DNA of 64,000 nucleotides from Ruminococcaceae bacterium UBA7212 (GCA_002490525.1 DKUE01000007.1:1-64000), one strand, 5' to 3'; positions 51,538 to 60,224 are shown, counted from the stretch's first letter. The notes: a model not told the origin generated them from the sequence alone. Numbers and translations are program-made.

Positions 51538-53160
51538 ATGAAAAAAGGCACAAAGCTTTTGAGTGTACTGATGGCATTTGTGATGATTCTGTCTGCATTT
51601 GCGGCGACAATGGCGGCTTCTGCACAGGAAGTTTACAAGCCTACGTACTCAAAAGACGTTACGGAAAAAGATGTTTCGCTGATGCTTGGTGACGTCAACA
51701 CCGTTTTGGCAAGAGATTTGCTGAACGGTGACACAATTGAAAGTATTTACAAAATGCTTCCTTCTATGAAATCCTTGCTGATGCTGGAAAACAGCTCTGC
51801 AAAGGCTTCGGACAAAGCAGAATTTTACAAACTGTCCGACCCGGAGCGCTTTGCTGACTTGCCCGACGGACAAATCGTAGCTGACGTGACGGATGAAAAC
51901 GGCAATATCGTGACCAAAGGCACTTTAACGCTGTTTTTTGAAACACACCCAATTGTGTGCAAAGACCTTGCGGCATTTCAAGCGGAAGTAAACAAGCTGA
52001 TTGAAATTGTCATTGTGGATAACATTATGACAACCATCCCGTTTGCGTTCCTGTTCGGCGGTGACATTACAGCGGCACAGGAGTTGGGGAACGGTTTAGA
52101 CGAAGTCTGCAAAGCACTGGGCGTAAAACAGGAAAAAACCGCAAACGAAGTGTTGGGCTTCCTGACCTATCAGGGTGACAAGGCAGGCACGCAGGCTTAT
52201 TTGAAAAATATAGTTGCGGCACTGCTTCCCGACCTTTCCAACAACGCTATGTCCCTGATTCAGCGCGTGGTTGTTGAGGAAAACGGCATATTGCTTTACA
52301 GCGGCGTTACAAAGATTCTGAACAGCCTGAACAGCGTGGTTGCATCTCTTTCTTCCACTTTGAAAGGCTTGGGTGTGGACATCAGCAGTGTGCAAGCAAC
52401 GATTGACAACTTGAAAACGACATTTGCGGCACTGCCTACCAAGGGCGCAGAGGGTGCGAAATTCCTGGATATGGAAGGCGTTGTTTCCTATCTTGTCGGT
52501 TCTTTAACAAGCGATGCACTCACCATTCAGTTTGTAGACCGTGCGGAAGGCGACGGTACGGCACCGAAGAGACTGTTTGCGGCGCAGGCAAAAGCGCTTG
52601 TTGCCGTGAAGTTCAGACATATGAAGCTTGACCGCGTTGCCAATGCGGAGTCCACTGCGGATGTGGTCAAGATTATTTATGATTATCTTTATGACAACCT
52701 CATTGCAGACCGTACCAATAACAGCTTGGTGTCAATGGCAATTGAAACCGGTATCGTTGAAAATGCCCTCGGCGTAGAGCTGTCGAAAGACGTAAAGGAC
52801 TTCATTCTTGGAGCACTGAAAACGGACAGAGAGCCCCTTGCGGATAAGCTGATTGTTATGCTTGCAAACGAAGTCGGACGCGAGATTCCCGAAGACCCGA
52901 CTGAACCCGAAAAGCCGACCGAGCCTGAAAAACCGACCGAGCCCGAAAAACCGACTGAGCCTGAAAAACCGACAAAACCGTCGGAACCGACGAATTCGGA
53001 CAACGGCACAAAGCCGACAGAAAAAACAGATAAGCCTGTCAAGGATACCGTGAATATTCCAAAAACGGGTGCGGCAGTCATGGGCTTCTCAGCACTGTCT
53101 TTGCTGTCCGCAGCGGCATTTGTAACGCTGGCGGTTCGCAGCAAGAAAGAAGACAACTAA
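51538..53160 (+). CDS. Sortase-anchored surface protein with Pro-Thr-Glu repeats
   Basis: A 540-residue exported protein. Signal peptide: residues 1-31 (KKGTKLLSVLMAFVMILSAF ... SAQ). The middle is helical and unassigned. Near residue 455 four to five PTEPEK-type repeats form a wall-spanning linker (18-base DNA repeat at about 52899-52975), then NIPKTG near residue 508, a hydrophobic segment and RSKKEDN. IPKTG is a plausible sortase signal, so it is probably covalently attached to the wall. AAGGAGAG precedes ATG 51538; an in-frame upstream start at 51466 has no such site. It resembles the protein at 9225-10532 in layout. Confidence 0.8.
   Translation: MKKGTKLLSVLMAFVMILSAFAATMAASAQEVYKPTYSKDVTEKDVSLMLGDVNTVLARDLLNGDTIESIYKMLPSMKSLLMLENSSAKASDKAEFYKLSDPERFADLPDGQIVADVTDENGNIVTKGTLTLFFETHPIVCKDLAAFQAEVNKLIEIVIVDNIMTTIPFAFLFGGDITAAQELGNGLDEVCKALGVKQEKTANEVLGFLTYQGDKAGTQAYLKNIVAALLPDLSNNAMSLIQRVVVEENGILLYSGVTKILNSLNSVVASLSSTLKGLGVDISSVQATIDNLKTTFAALPTKGAEGAKFLDMEGVVSYLVGSLTSDALTIQFVDRAEGDGTAPKRLFAAQAKALVAVKFRHMKLDRVANAESTADVVKIIYDYLYDNLIADRTNNSLVSMAIETGIVENALGVELSKDVKDFILGALKTDREPLADKLIVMLANEVGREIPEDPTEPEKPTEPEKPTEPEKPTEPEKPTKPSEPTNSDNGTKPTEKTDKPVKDTVNIPKTGAAVMGFSALSLLSAAAFVTLAVRSKKEDN
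52899..52976 (+). repeat. 18-base tandem repeat coding PTEPEK units
   Basis: About four copies of an 18-base unit (consensus CCGACTGAGCCTGAAAAA) in the linker of the surface protein; in frame, so unit number can vary without disrupting the gene. Confidence 0.85.
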
Positions 53161-53183
53161 CATCTCCCTTCATAGAATGAAAA

Positions 53184-53213
53184 CACCCGCAGAACTTCGG
53201 TTCTGCGGGCGTT
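53184..53213. terminator. Bidirectional terminator between surface protein and cdd
   Basis: CACCCGCAGAAC-TTCG-GTTCTGCGGGCG hairpin between converging genes; T-runs are short on both sides (GTTT on plus, GTTTTC on minus). Confidence 0.75.
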
Positions 53214-53229
53214 TCCCTGTTAGAAGCTG

Positions 53230-53628
53230 TTAAAATGTAAACGACTGCGGAAGTAATTCCGCCAGTGTGTGAACTTCACAGTCTCCGCTGTCATCTCCCA
53301 ATACAATTTTAAAATCAGGCGCGCAGAATTCTGCCAGCACCTGGCGGCACACGCCGCACGGCGCACAAAAATGCTTGTATACACCGCTTTTGTATTTGCC
53401 GACAATTGCAATGGCTTCAAAATCTGTTTCTCCCTCGCTGATGGCTTTGAAAATCGCCACACGTTCGGCACACACTGTGGGAGAAAAGCTTTTATTTTCA
53501 ATGTTGCATCCCTTATAAACTTTACCTTTTCGCGTCAACAATGCCGCGCCGACGGTAAATTGCGAATAGGGCGTATAGGCATATTTTTGTGCGTCCAGTG
53601 CGCACATCACCAATTCCTGTGGGGTCAT
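53230..53628 (-). CDS. cdd: Cytidine deaminase
   Basis: Converts cytidine and deoxycytidine to uridine forms in pyrimidine salvage. The 132-residue, zinc-dependent homotetrameric type: VCAERVAIFKA (zinc Cys and catalytic Glu) and FCAPCGVCRQVL (two zinc Cys). ATG 53628 has a GGAG site; its start is 4 bases after the stop of a ribbon-helix-helix gene on the same strand, so the two are coupled. Confidence 0.94.
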   Translation of the reverse strand: MTPQELVMCALDAQKYAYTPYSQFTVGAALLTRKGKVYKGCNIENKSFSPTVCAERVAIFKAISEGETDFEAIAIVGKYKSGVYKHFCAPCGVCRQVLAEFCAPDFKIVLGDDSGDCEVHTLAELLPQSFTF

Positions 53629-53632
53629 AAGC

Positions 53633-53815
53633 TCACTCCGATTCCTTTTCTTCCAAGGCGATTGCGCCGTGTTCCTTTTCAAAGGCTGCAACGCTTTGCC
53701 GAATCATAAACAGGATTTGTCCGTTTGCCGAGCGCCCCTCATAATCACATACATAATGAAATTTCTTCAAAAGTGCATCATCAATGCGCAAGCCGAAATG
53801 CCGTTCTTTATTCAT
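53633..53815 (-). CDS. Small ribbon-helix-helix (Arc-type) DNA-binding protein
   Basis: A 60-residue protein with the Arc/MetJ-type pattern: strand RHFGLRIDDALLKKFHYVCDYEGRS, then NGQILFMIRQSVAAFEKEHG. It binds DNA as a dimer if the assignment is right. Either ATG 53815 or an upstream GTG (53821) may be the start; both lack a strong site. It lies just before cdd on the same strand and could regulate it. Confidence 0.7.
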   Translation of the reverse strand: MNKERHFGLRIDDALLKKFHYVCDYEGRSANGQILFMIRQSVAAFEKEHGAIALEEKESE

Positions 53816-54043
53816 GTTCACACCAAACTTTTATAAAAATTGCTGAAAATTTACAACTTATAAAGTTAGTATAGACTTAAAATGACTTTATATGTATAAT
53901 TAGAGTTAATATAGAGTTATTACAACTCTTGTTTTTCTTTCTGACAAGAGGACATCCGTTTTTTAAAAAACTATTTTGTCCTGCGGTCTTTTCGGATGTG
54001 ATGGATAATAAGAATAAAGTAAATGTGAATTGGAGGGATTTAT

Positions 54044-55321
54044 ATGGAAATGCTGCGATTCGGCAGTCGCGGTACGCTTGTGGAGTATTTACAGCTCGCG
54101 TTGGTTCGGGCGGGGTATACTTTGCTTACCGTCGATGGAATTTTCGGTGCGCGCACACGGGATGCAGTCCGTGATTTTCAGCAAAAAAACGGACTGTCTG
54201 CCGACGGTGTTGTCGGACGGCAGACTTGGGGCGCGCTGATGCCGTATCTGAAAGGCTATACAACACATATTGTGCGGTCGGGGGATACGTTTTTTCGTCT
54301 GGCGCAAACATATAATACAGACATGCGCCGTATTATGCTTGCAAATCCGACGGTTGACCCGCAGAATCTGCAAATCGGCACAACACTTTATATACCGTTT
54401 GCCTTTCCGCTTGTACCGACAACGGTTGCGTATTCCTCTCTGTTAAACGCGTGGATTGTCGAGGGCTTGACGGTGCGGTATCCGTTTGTACAAAGCGGTT
54501 CTGTCGGCAAAAGCGTAATGGGGAAGGATTTGCTGTATATGCGTTTCGGGCAGGGGAAAAAAGAGGTCTTTTACAACGCCGCACATCATGCCAACGAGTG
54601 GCTGACCACCCCCGTTCTTTTGCAGTTTGCCGAAGAATATGCCGAAAGCTATGTCACAGGCGGGCAAATCGGCGGTACGCTCGCGGCACAGCTGTTCCGC
54701 AAATACAGCCTCTATCTTTTGCCGATGGTGAATCCCGACGGCGTAGATTTGGTGACCGGTGTGCTTTCGTCGGGCGGCTATTACAACCGCGCACGTCAGA
54801 TTGCCAATGCCTATCCGCAGGTGCCGTTCCCGAACGGCTGGAAAGCCAACATCGCGGGGGTCGATTTAAATTTACAATATCCGGCCAACTGGGAAGAAGC
54901 CAAACGCATAAAATTCGAGCAGGGCTTTACTTCACCTGCACCGCGTGATTTTGTGGGTACCGCGCCGCTCGTGGCCCCTGAAAGCTTTGCGGTTTATAAT
55001 TTCACACGTATGCATGACTTTTTACTGATACTTTCCTACCACAGCCAAGGAGAAATTATTTACTGGAAATATCTTGATTATGAACCCGACCGTTCGCGGG
55101 AAATTGCAGAATATTTCGGTGAGGTCAGCGGTTACGCTGTGGAAGAGACGCCGTATGCATCCGGTTTTGCAGGGTATAAGGATTGGTTTATCGAAACCTA
55201 TAACCGCCCGGGTTACACCATTGAAGTCGGCATCGGGCAAAGCCCCTTGCCCGTCTCGCAGTTCCCAAAGATATACAGTGATAACCTCGGCATTCTGGTC
55301 GGCGGTATGACGCAGATATGA
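54044..55321 (+). CDS. Gamma-D-glutamyl-diamino acid endopeptidase (PG-binding + LysM + M14)
   Basis: Cleaves the D-Glu-diaminopimelate bond in peptidoglycan stem peptides, as endopeptidase I of spore-forming bacilli does. Domains: peptidoglycan-binding type 1 (residues about 5-66), LysM (74-117; THIVRSGDTFFRLA), and an M14 carboxypeptidase domain (about 135-420) with HxxE zinc ligands His182-Glu185, the third ligand His333 (SYHSQGE) and catalytic Glu394. There is no signal peptide, as in the Bacillus spore-associated enzyme, so release may occur on lysis of the mother cell. The start has a GGAGGG site. It fits the sporulation genes of the window. Confidence 0.9.
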   Translation: MEMLRFGSRGTLVEYLQLALVRAGYTLLTVDGIFGARTRDAVRDFQQKNGLSADGVVGRQTWGALMPYLKGYTTHIVRSGDTFFRLAQTYNTDMRRIMLANPTVDPQNLQIGTTLYIPFAFPLVPTTVAYSSLLNAWIVEGLTVRYPFVQSGSVGKSVMGKDLLYMRFGQGKKEVFYNAAHHANEWLTTPVLLQFAEEYAESYVTGGQIGGTLAAQLFRKYSLYLLPMVNPDGVDLVTGVLSSGGYYNRARQIANAYPQVPFPNGWKANIAGVDLNLQYPANWEEAKRIKFEQGFTSPAPRDFVGTAPLVAPESFAVYNFTRMHDFLLILSYHSQGEIIYWKYLDYEPDRSREIAEYFGEVSGYAVEETPYASGFAGYKDWFIETYNRPGYTIEVGIGQSPLPVSQFPKIYSDNLGILVGGMTQI

Positions 55322-55475
55322 AAAAGATACGGCATCCAACCGGATGCCGTGTTTCACGGTTGGGGCAGGATTTTTGATTTTGCTGTTCAACAGTTCCTGT
55401 TTTTAATTTTTCGCCGCAAACAGCGCAAAAAATTTCACCGTTCGTATAATCCGGTTGGCATTTTTCACACTTCAT
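55188..55475 (-). pseudogene. Possible remnant of a zinc-ribbon protein
   Basis: On the minus strand the first 45 residues from 55475 carry a zinc-ribbon-like pattern (MKCEKCQPDYTNGEIFCAVCGEKLK, two CxxC pairs), but after about 55345 the frame runs antisense into the 3' end of the M14 peptidase gene and loses any domain-like look. The start has no good ribosome binding site. A truncated gene left behind by deletion is the simplest reading; it could also be chance. Confidence 0.3.
55329..55354 (+). terminator. Terminator of the M14 peptidase gene
   Basis: ACGGCATCC / GGATGCCGT stem just after the stop codon, followed by GTTTCAC; T-run weak. Confidence 0.65.
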
Positions 55476-55505
55476 ATAATTTCCCGCTTTCAACAGTATG
55501 GTATA

Positions 55506-55574
55506 TAACTAAATAGTTATACAAAAAATATTATAATAACCAATTGGTTATTTGTCAATATAATTATATGGTTA
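55506..55574. promoter_or_regulatory. Three 14-base operators and promoter of the small XRE gene
   Basis: TAACTAAATAGTTA (55506-55519), TAACCAATTGGTTA (55537-55550) and TAATTATATGGTTA (55561-55574) share the palindromic pattern TAAyy-N4-rrTTA. The promoter TTGTCA (55552-55557) and TATGCT (55575-55580), spacer 17, brackets the third site. This layout fits cooperative autorepression by the downstream XRE protein. Confidence 0.6.
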
Positions 55575-55619
55575 TATGCTAAAATTTTACCATGGCAAAA
55601 TCCGAAGGTAGGGTTTCAA

Positions 55620-55838
55620 ATGTATTATTATCAGCGTCTGCGGGATTTGCGCGAGGATAAGGATTTAAAGCAATCGGACATCAGTGCATATTTGGGCATG
55701 AAACAGCCGCAGTACAACCGCTACGAAACAGGGATGCGGGAACTGCCGCTGCACCATTTAATTGCGCTTTGCCGATTTTACAATGTTTCTGCTGATTACA
55801 TTTTAGGGCTGACAGACGAATTTCAAGCATTAAAATAA
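55620..55838 (+). CDS. Minimal XRE-family repressor
   Basis: A 72-residue protein that is a helix-turn-helix domain and little else: LRDLREDKDLKQSDISAYLGMKQPQYNRYETG, then LIALCRFYNVSADYILG. AAGGTAGGG precedes the ATG. It has its own promoter and terminator, with three matching palindromes upstream, so it is likely autoregulated. Small repressors of this type often control adjacent mobile or defence genes, but none is recognisable here. Confidence 0.88.
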   Translation: MYYYQRLRDLREDKDLKQSDISAYLGMKQPQYNRYETGMRELPLHHLIALCRFYNVSADYILGLTDEFQALK

Positions 55839-55876
55839 CCGCGCACCGATGTAAAACGGTGTGCGGTTATTTTTTT
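55832..55876. terminator. Bidirectional terminator after the small XRE gene
   Basis: AAAATAACCGC(g)CACCG / CGGTG(t)GCGGTTATTTT stem with a T7 tail; also usable by the minus-strand unit ending at 55952. Confidence 0.88.
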
Positions 55877-55951
55877 ATCAAGCATTCCGATTTGCGTATC
55901 ATTCGCCCTGCGGCGATGCGCAAATTTTTTATTCGGTCGCCTTAAGTCCTG

Positions 55952-57091
55952 TCAAGCATAAATCATCGCATTCAGTGCGTTCATATATTTGGAGTTGGAC
56001 GGCGCCATCATGTAGTTTAAAAACAGGACGTTCTGAATCCCGTTGTCACGCAAAAACTGCGGCAGGTTCATTCCCTTTACGCCTTCCTGACGCGGGTCGA
56101 GCACATAGACTTCACTGTAATTCTCCAAGAGAAACGGGGCGAACGCATTGCCGTAAGACTCTTTAATCAGCAGAATTTTCTGCCCGTTGCCGACATTGGA
56201 GGTCATTTTAATTAACGGCTTATCTCCCTGAATAAAAGCCATATATTTGCTGGCGGGATCGCTGATATTTGTGGAAATAATACGCAAATTCTTGCCGTCG
56301 TCCATCGCAGGACCTGAGAAAAACTGCCCGCTTGCTTCTACAGTCGGGTAGAACACTTCCACTGTGTCGGGATTGTTTTTCAGCGCTTCGTTTTGCGTGT
56401 AGCGGTACATACTGCCGACAAAGCCCTCTAACTGCCCTGTTTCATGGTCGGAAAGCGGTTTGCAGGCCAGTCCCGCGGAAGCACAGAACGCTTCATAGGC
56501 GCGGTATGCGCCACGTGCCGTCCAGTGATGGTCGGTACGGAAATATAAATATTCATCCGTGTGTCGGGAAAGGCGGTCGTATGCGTCCACCTTAACGATA
56601 TTGTCGTTCATCGCACCGTAGGCAATTTCTATACCGCGCTTTTGCGAATGTGAACCGGTTCTGTATTCCTCAGGGCCGTAATATTCCATCCGTGTGGGGG
56701 CAAGCAGTGCGAATACCTTTACATCGGGTACCGCCGTCGAGAGTGCGTTGACCGTGCCGCCGTAATCAAGGAGCTTTTGCTTTGCAATAGAATACATTTC
56801 CATAGCGGCGTCGCCTGTTACGACGATATAATTCGGGGTCACTGTGTATGCGCCGACCTCGGGCGGGGCAGTGGTGGGTTCAGTTACCGCTATGTTTTCT
56901 TTAACTGTTAAACTGTCTGTGTCCGCCTCTGACGGAGATTCCGTCTGTGCTTCCGTTTGCGGGACGGTGGAATCTGCTTCACCGACTGCCGTTTTGTATG
57001 CGGGCGCGAAAACCACAGCCACAATCAGCACAACTGCCGCGGCGGCTAATTCAATTGTCCCCGTAATTTTCTTACGCTTTGTCATTTCCAT
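55952..57091 (-). CDS. DHHW-family protein (AlgX/AlgJ-like SGNH fold)
   Basis: A 379-residue exported or membrane-anchored protein with one N-terminal membrane segment (residues about 13-32), a Thr/Glu/Pro-rich linker, and a domain with TDHHWTARGAYRAYEAF (near residue 187), the DHHW signature shared with AlgX/AlgJ-type acetyl-transfer or esterase proteins. Near the end, ESYGNAFAPFL fits the conserved Ser-containing segment. It probably modifies a cell-surface polysaccharide by O-acetylation, but no polysaccharide operon is seen nearby. The gene starts 6 bases after the phosphoesterase gene ends, on the same strand. Confidence 0.82.
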   Translation of the reverse strand: MEMTKRKKITGTIELAAAAVVLIVAVVFAPAYKTAVGEADSTVPQTEAQTESPSEADTDSLTVKENIAVTEPTTAPPEVGAYTVTPNYIVVTGDAAMEMYSIAKQKLLDYGGTVNALSTAVPDVKVFALLAPTRMEYYGPEEYRTGSHSQKRGIEIAYGAMNDNIVKVDAYDRLSRHTDEYLYFRTDHHWTARGAYRAYEAFCASAGLACKPLSDHETGQLEGFVGSMYRYTQNEALKNNPDTVEVFYPTVEASGQFFSGPAMDDGKNLRIISTNISDPASKYMAFIQGDKPLIKMTSNVGNGQKILLIKESYGNAFAPFLLENYSEVYVLDPRQEGVKGMNLPQFLRDNGIQNVLFLNYMMAPSNSKYMNALNAMIYA

Positions 57092-57097
57092 GCGGGT

Positions 57098-57787
57098 TCA
57101 AACCTTTTCTCCGGTTGCGGCATTGATAATATTTTTAAATACCGCAATGTGTGAGCTTGAAATATATTTGTCCATATGCATACTGCCGAAATACCATTTG
57201 CCGAAGGTGCAGGAATCCGACAATTCTTCAAAATAGGCGTTTAAGGCGGTCACGCGCAGGGAATCATAATCCTTGAGCTGTAAAAACCCCTTAATGCGCA
57301 GAGGCGGCTCGTGTGTAACCACAACATCTACATGATAGTCTTCTTTTTCGAGCGCGTGCGCCCCCTCTAAAAGCTCTTCACGCGTCGGTATTTCTTCGCG
57401 CGACCAGGTTTCGCCCTCGGCACGGATATCAATATCGGGGCTTTCTCCCCCACCCATGGTAAATACCGATACGCCGTCAATATGAAACACCTGTCCGCGC
57501 AAAAGATGGTAAAGATTGCCGTAAATCCTGTGTACCTTACCGCCGTTCCATTCGCTGATTTCATAATTGTTCAAAAGCGAAAAATTCTCATGCGTACCGT
57601 CAATAAAACAGATGTTGTACTTCCGTTTGCCGAGCTGCTTGATGATTTTCTGTTCCTTTTTGCTGTCATCCCACAAAAATCCGAAATCGCCGCAGACAAT
57701 TAACGTATCGCCCGCTTTGAGCTTCTTCAGCGCAGAGGGAGAAAGTCTGTCTGCCTCGCCGTGGGTGTCGCCCGTCACGTAAATCAA
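57098..57787 (-). CDS. Small metallophosphoesterase, GTHE variant
   Basis: A 229-residue phosphoesterase: GDTHG at residues 6-10, VCGDFGFLW, GTHENF where relatives often have GNHENF, and THEPP. The third ligand motif thus lacks the usual Asn, as in the protein at 28258-29868. Start is a TTG at 57787 with an AGGAAG site 8 bases upstream. It is co-transcribed with the DHHW gene. Substrate unknown. Confidence 0.83.
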   Translation of the reverse strand: MIYVTGDTHGEADRLSPSALKKLKAGDTLIVCGDFGFLWDDSKKEQKIIKQLGKRKYNICFIDGTHENFSLLNNYEISEWNGGKVHRIYGNLYHLLRGQVFHIDGVSVFTMGGGESPDIDIRAEGETWSREEIPTREELLEGAHALEKEDYHVDVVVTHEPPLRIKGFLQLKDYDSLRVTALNAYFEELSDSCTFGKWYFGSMHMDKYISSSHIAVFKNIINAATGEKV

Positions 57788-57810
57788 ATCTTACACTTCC
57801 TTAGAAATTA

Positions 57811-57839
57811 TTGCCAAACGCAAAAAAATTTGCTATACT
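57811..57839 (+). promoter_or_regulatory. Promoter of the D,D-carboxypeptidase gene
   Basis: TTGCCA at 57811-57816, 17-base spacer, TATACT at 57834-57839 preceded by TGC (extended -10). Confidence 0.72.
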
Positions 57840-57904
57840 TATCACATATCTCAGACTATTTATTTTACACGTTTTACATCTTCTTTTCAAGGGGGGATTT
57901 CGCG

Positions 57905-59254
57905 TTGAAAAGATTTATTTCCTGTTTTTTAACTTTACTTTTTATTCTTTTGCCGCTGTGTACGGTTAAAAGTTCTGCGGCGTTTAATTCTTCGCTCGAC
58001 ACCAAAGCCGATATTGTACTGCTTGTAAGTCTCGACAACGGTGCGGTGATTTTTGACAAAAATGCGGACAAGCGTGCCGCACCGGCATCGCTTACCAAAA
58101 TCACTACGGCAATTCTCACGATTGAGAACTGTCAGAATCTTGATGAAGTGATTACCATTAAACAGTCATCTATCAACGCCATCAGCGGGACAAACAGCTC
58201 TACGGCAGGACTTTTGCCGGGCGAGGAAATTTCGATTCGCAATCTGCTGTACTGCATGATGGTCAAGAGTGCCAACGAAGCGGCGGTTGTTTTGGCGGAT
58301 TATATCGGCGGCAGCGTTGCAAATTTTGTAAAAATGATGAATGATTTTGCAATGGACATCGGCTGTCAGGACACGCATTTTGCCAATCCCCACGGTCTGG
58401 ACGCTGAGGGACACTACACGACCGCCAATGATTTGGCGCTGATTACAAAGCATGCACTGACACTGCCGCTGTTTTCCGAAATTGTAAATACGGTGAATTT
58501 TAAACTACCGGCGTCTAACAAAAGCGGCGAGCGCAATCTGCTTTCAACAAACTGGATGATAAACCCCAATTTTAAAACATATTATTTGAAATATGCCGAG
58601 GGGATTAAAACCGGCACGACGAAAAACGCGGGACACTGTATCATTTCCAAAGCCTGCAAGGATGGGTATAATTACCTTGCCGTTGTGATGGGTGCGCCGG
58701 AGGAGGATGTCAACGGCGACGGTAACCCGGACAACTGCGCGTTTTTGGAGTGTAAAAAAATTTTTCAGTGGGCGTTTAACAATATTCGCCTGACGAAGGT
58801 GGCGAGTCCGACGCAGATTGCCACGGTGGTCGATGTCAATCTTTCTTGGAATGTGGACCATGTGCGTTTGGTGCCCGAAACCGAGGTGACCGCACTTGTA
58901 CCCGTGGGCAACGATGAATCCAGTGTGCTTTTGGAAGTCATCCCCGAGGAAACGCCGCAAAGTGTAAATGCCCCAATCAAAAAAGGGGATGTGCTCGGAA
59001 AAGCACGCATCTTATATGCGGAGGATGAGATTGCCACCGTGAATTTAGTTGCCGCTGAGGATGTGCACATGAGTTTCATTCTGTATATCCTAAACGGCGT
59101 GAAAAATTTGTTTAAATCTACGATCTTTCAAATTGTATTTATATTGGTGGTTTTGGTGCTCGCTGTATATATCGGGTTGATTATACGGCATAACCGCATG
59201 AAAAAGCGTCGAAGAGCGCCGAAAACCGTAAAGAATTTTCGGAACATTAAGTGA
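57905..59254 (+). CDS. D-alanyl-D-alanine carboxypeptidase (PBP5/DacF type)
   Basis: Trims the terminal D-Ala from peptidoglycan stem peptides, limiting cross-linking. The 449-residue protein has a signal peptide (residues 1-26), the penicillin-binding motifs SLTK (Ser62-Lys65), SAN (122-124) and KTGT (235-238), a C-terminal PBP5-like domain, and, unusually for the family, a full membrane segment (about residues 408-433) with a basic tail in place of the amphipathic anchor. The start is TTG 57905 with an AAGGGGGGA site; the frame is open upstream but without one. In Bacillus, dacF lies directly next to spoIIA; here they are 8 kb apart. Confidence 0.9.
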   Translation: MKRFISCFLTLLFILLPLCTVKSSAAFNSSLDTKADIVLLVSLDNGAVIFDKNADKRAAPASLTKITTAILTIENCQNLDEVITIKQSSINAISGTNSSTAGLLPGEEISIRNLLYCMMVKSANEAAVVLADYIGGSVANFVKMMNDFAMDIGCQDTHFANPHGLDAEGHYTTANDLALITKHALTLPLFSEIVNTVNFKLPASNKSGERNLLSTNWMINPNFKTYYLKYAEGIKTGTTKNAGHCIISKACKDGYNYLAVVMGAPEEDVNGDGNPDNCAFLECKKIFQWAFNNIRLTKVASPTQIATVVDVNLSWNVDHVRLVPETEVTALVPVGNDESSVLLEVIPEETPQSVNAPIKKGDVLGKARILYAEDEIATVNLVAAEDVHMSFILYILNGVKNLFKSTIFQIVFILVVLVLAVYIGLIIRHNRMKKRRRAPKTVKNFRNIK

Positions 59255-59276
59255 ATAACGATAGAAAAGGGACGGC

Positions 59277-60104
59277 TCATTTTTTGTCTGTGGGCCGCTC
59301 TTTTTTTCTGTATGCACGGGGTGAATCGCCTGTTTGCTGTTTAAAGACGGCTGAAAAATGGTAAGCGCTGTTAAATCCCAATAAATCAGCTATATCCGTC
59401 ACAGCGGCGGCGGTTTCACACAGAAGCTGTTTTGCTTTTTCTGTTTTTTGACGCATGATATATTGCTTCGGCGGGCAATCTGTATTTTCCCGAAAGATTT
59501 GATGGATGCGGCGCACGGATACGCCGAAAAAATCTGCAATTTCCTGTACGGTTAAGCGTGAATATAATTTTTGCGCAATGTAATCACAGATTTCTGTGTA
59601 TAAAATTTTCGGCGGGTTCTGTTGCCGATTCTCCGCGGCGGAAAAATACAGCGTATAGCAGTATTGTATAAAAATGCTGTAAATGTAGAGAATCTCATGC
59701 GGATAGGCTTTTCCGACACGCAGCAGCTCACGGAACAGCGTATCTTCCCATTCGGTTTGCGGCACGGTTTTGATTTTGCCGCACTGCACGGGCTTCTGCA
59801 AAGCGATGAAATCCACCCATGCATATTGCCAAACCGTTTGCACTGAGCGGTAATTTAAGATTTTCGCACGCGGTAAAATCACAATTGTGTCGGCGGGCAG
59901 CCGAAATATGCCGTTTGTTGTTTCTATTGCGCCCTCGCCTTCCTTTGTGCGAATCAGGCTGTATAAATTCGGTGCGGCAAGCGCATCGTATTCCAAATCA
60001 TAGCGGTATGTGCGGTCGGCAATGACGGACCACGCGGCGACTACCGTATCTTGGTTTGGCGGCAGTACACGGTCTGATGCGTAAAAAAAGGAGCATTGAT
60101 ACAT
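59277..60104 (-). CDS. AraC-family transcriptional regulator
   Basis: A 275-residue activator. The N-terminal cupin-like effector domain (residues 1-150) includes TTNGIFRLPADTIVILPRAK, and the C-terminal DNA-binding domain has two helix-turn-helices: LTVQEIADFFGVSVRRIHQIFREN and VTDIADLLGFNSAYHFSAVFKQQTGDSPRAYR. The start has a GGGAGA site. It is divergent from the glycoside-hydrolase-like gene, so it probably activates that gene in response to a sugar ligand. Confidence 0.9.
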   Translation of the reverse strand: MYQCSFFYASDRVLPPNQDTVVAAWSVIADRTYRYDLEYDALAAPNLYSLIRTKEGEGAIETTNGIFRLPADTIVILPRAKILNYRSVQTVWQYAWVDFIALQKPVQCGKIKTVPQTEWEDTLFRELLRVGKAYPHEILYIYSIFIQYCYTLYFSAAENRQQNPPKILYTEICDYIAQKLYSRLTVQEIADFFGVSVRRIHQIFRENTDCPPKQYIMRQKTEKAKQLLCETAAAVTDIADLLGFNSAYHFSAVFKQQTGDSPRAYRKKERPTDKK

Positions 60105-60224
60105 ACTTTTCTCCCGATTTCCGATTTTTGTATGATATATACGGATTTTTGCATTGTTCTTCTTTAATTTATATCATACAATGAAATCAAAAGCAAGAAG
60201 TCATATTGGAAAGGGAAAAGTTTC

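Noticed and set aside
52899..52976. Regular 18-base repeats that might be taken for a CRISPR array
   Set aside because: The units are contiguous without spacers and in frame with a Pro-Thr-Glu linker of a surface protein; no cas genes are nearby.
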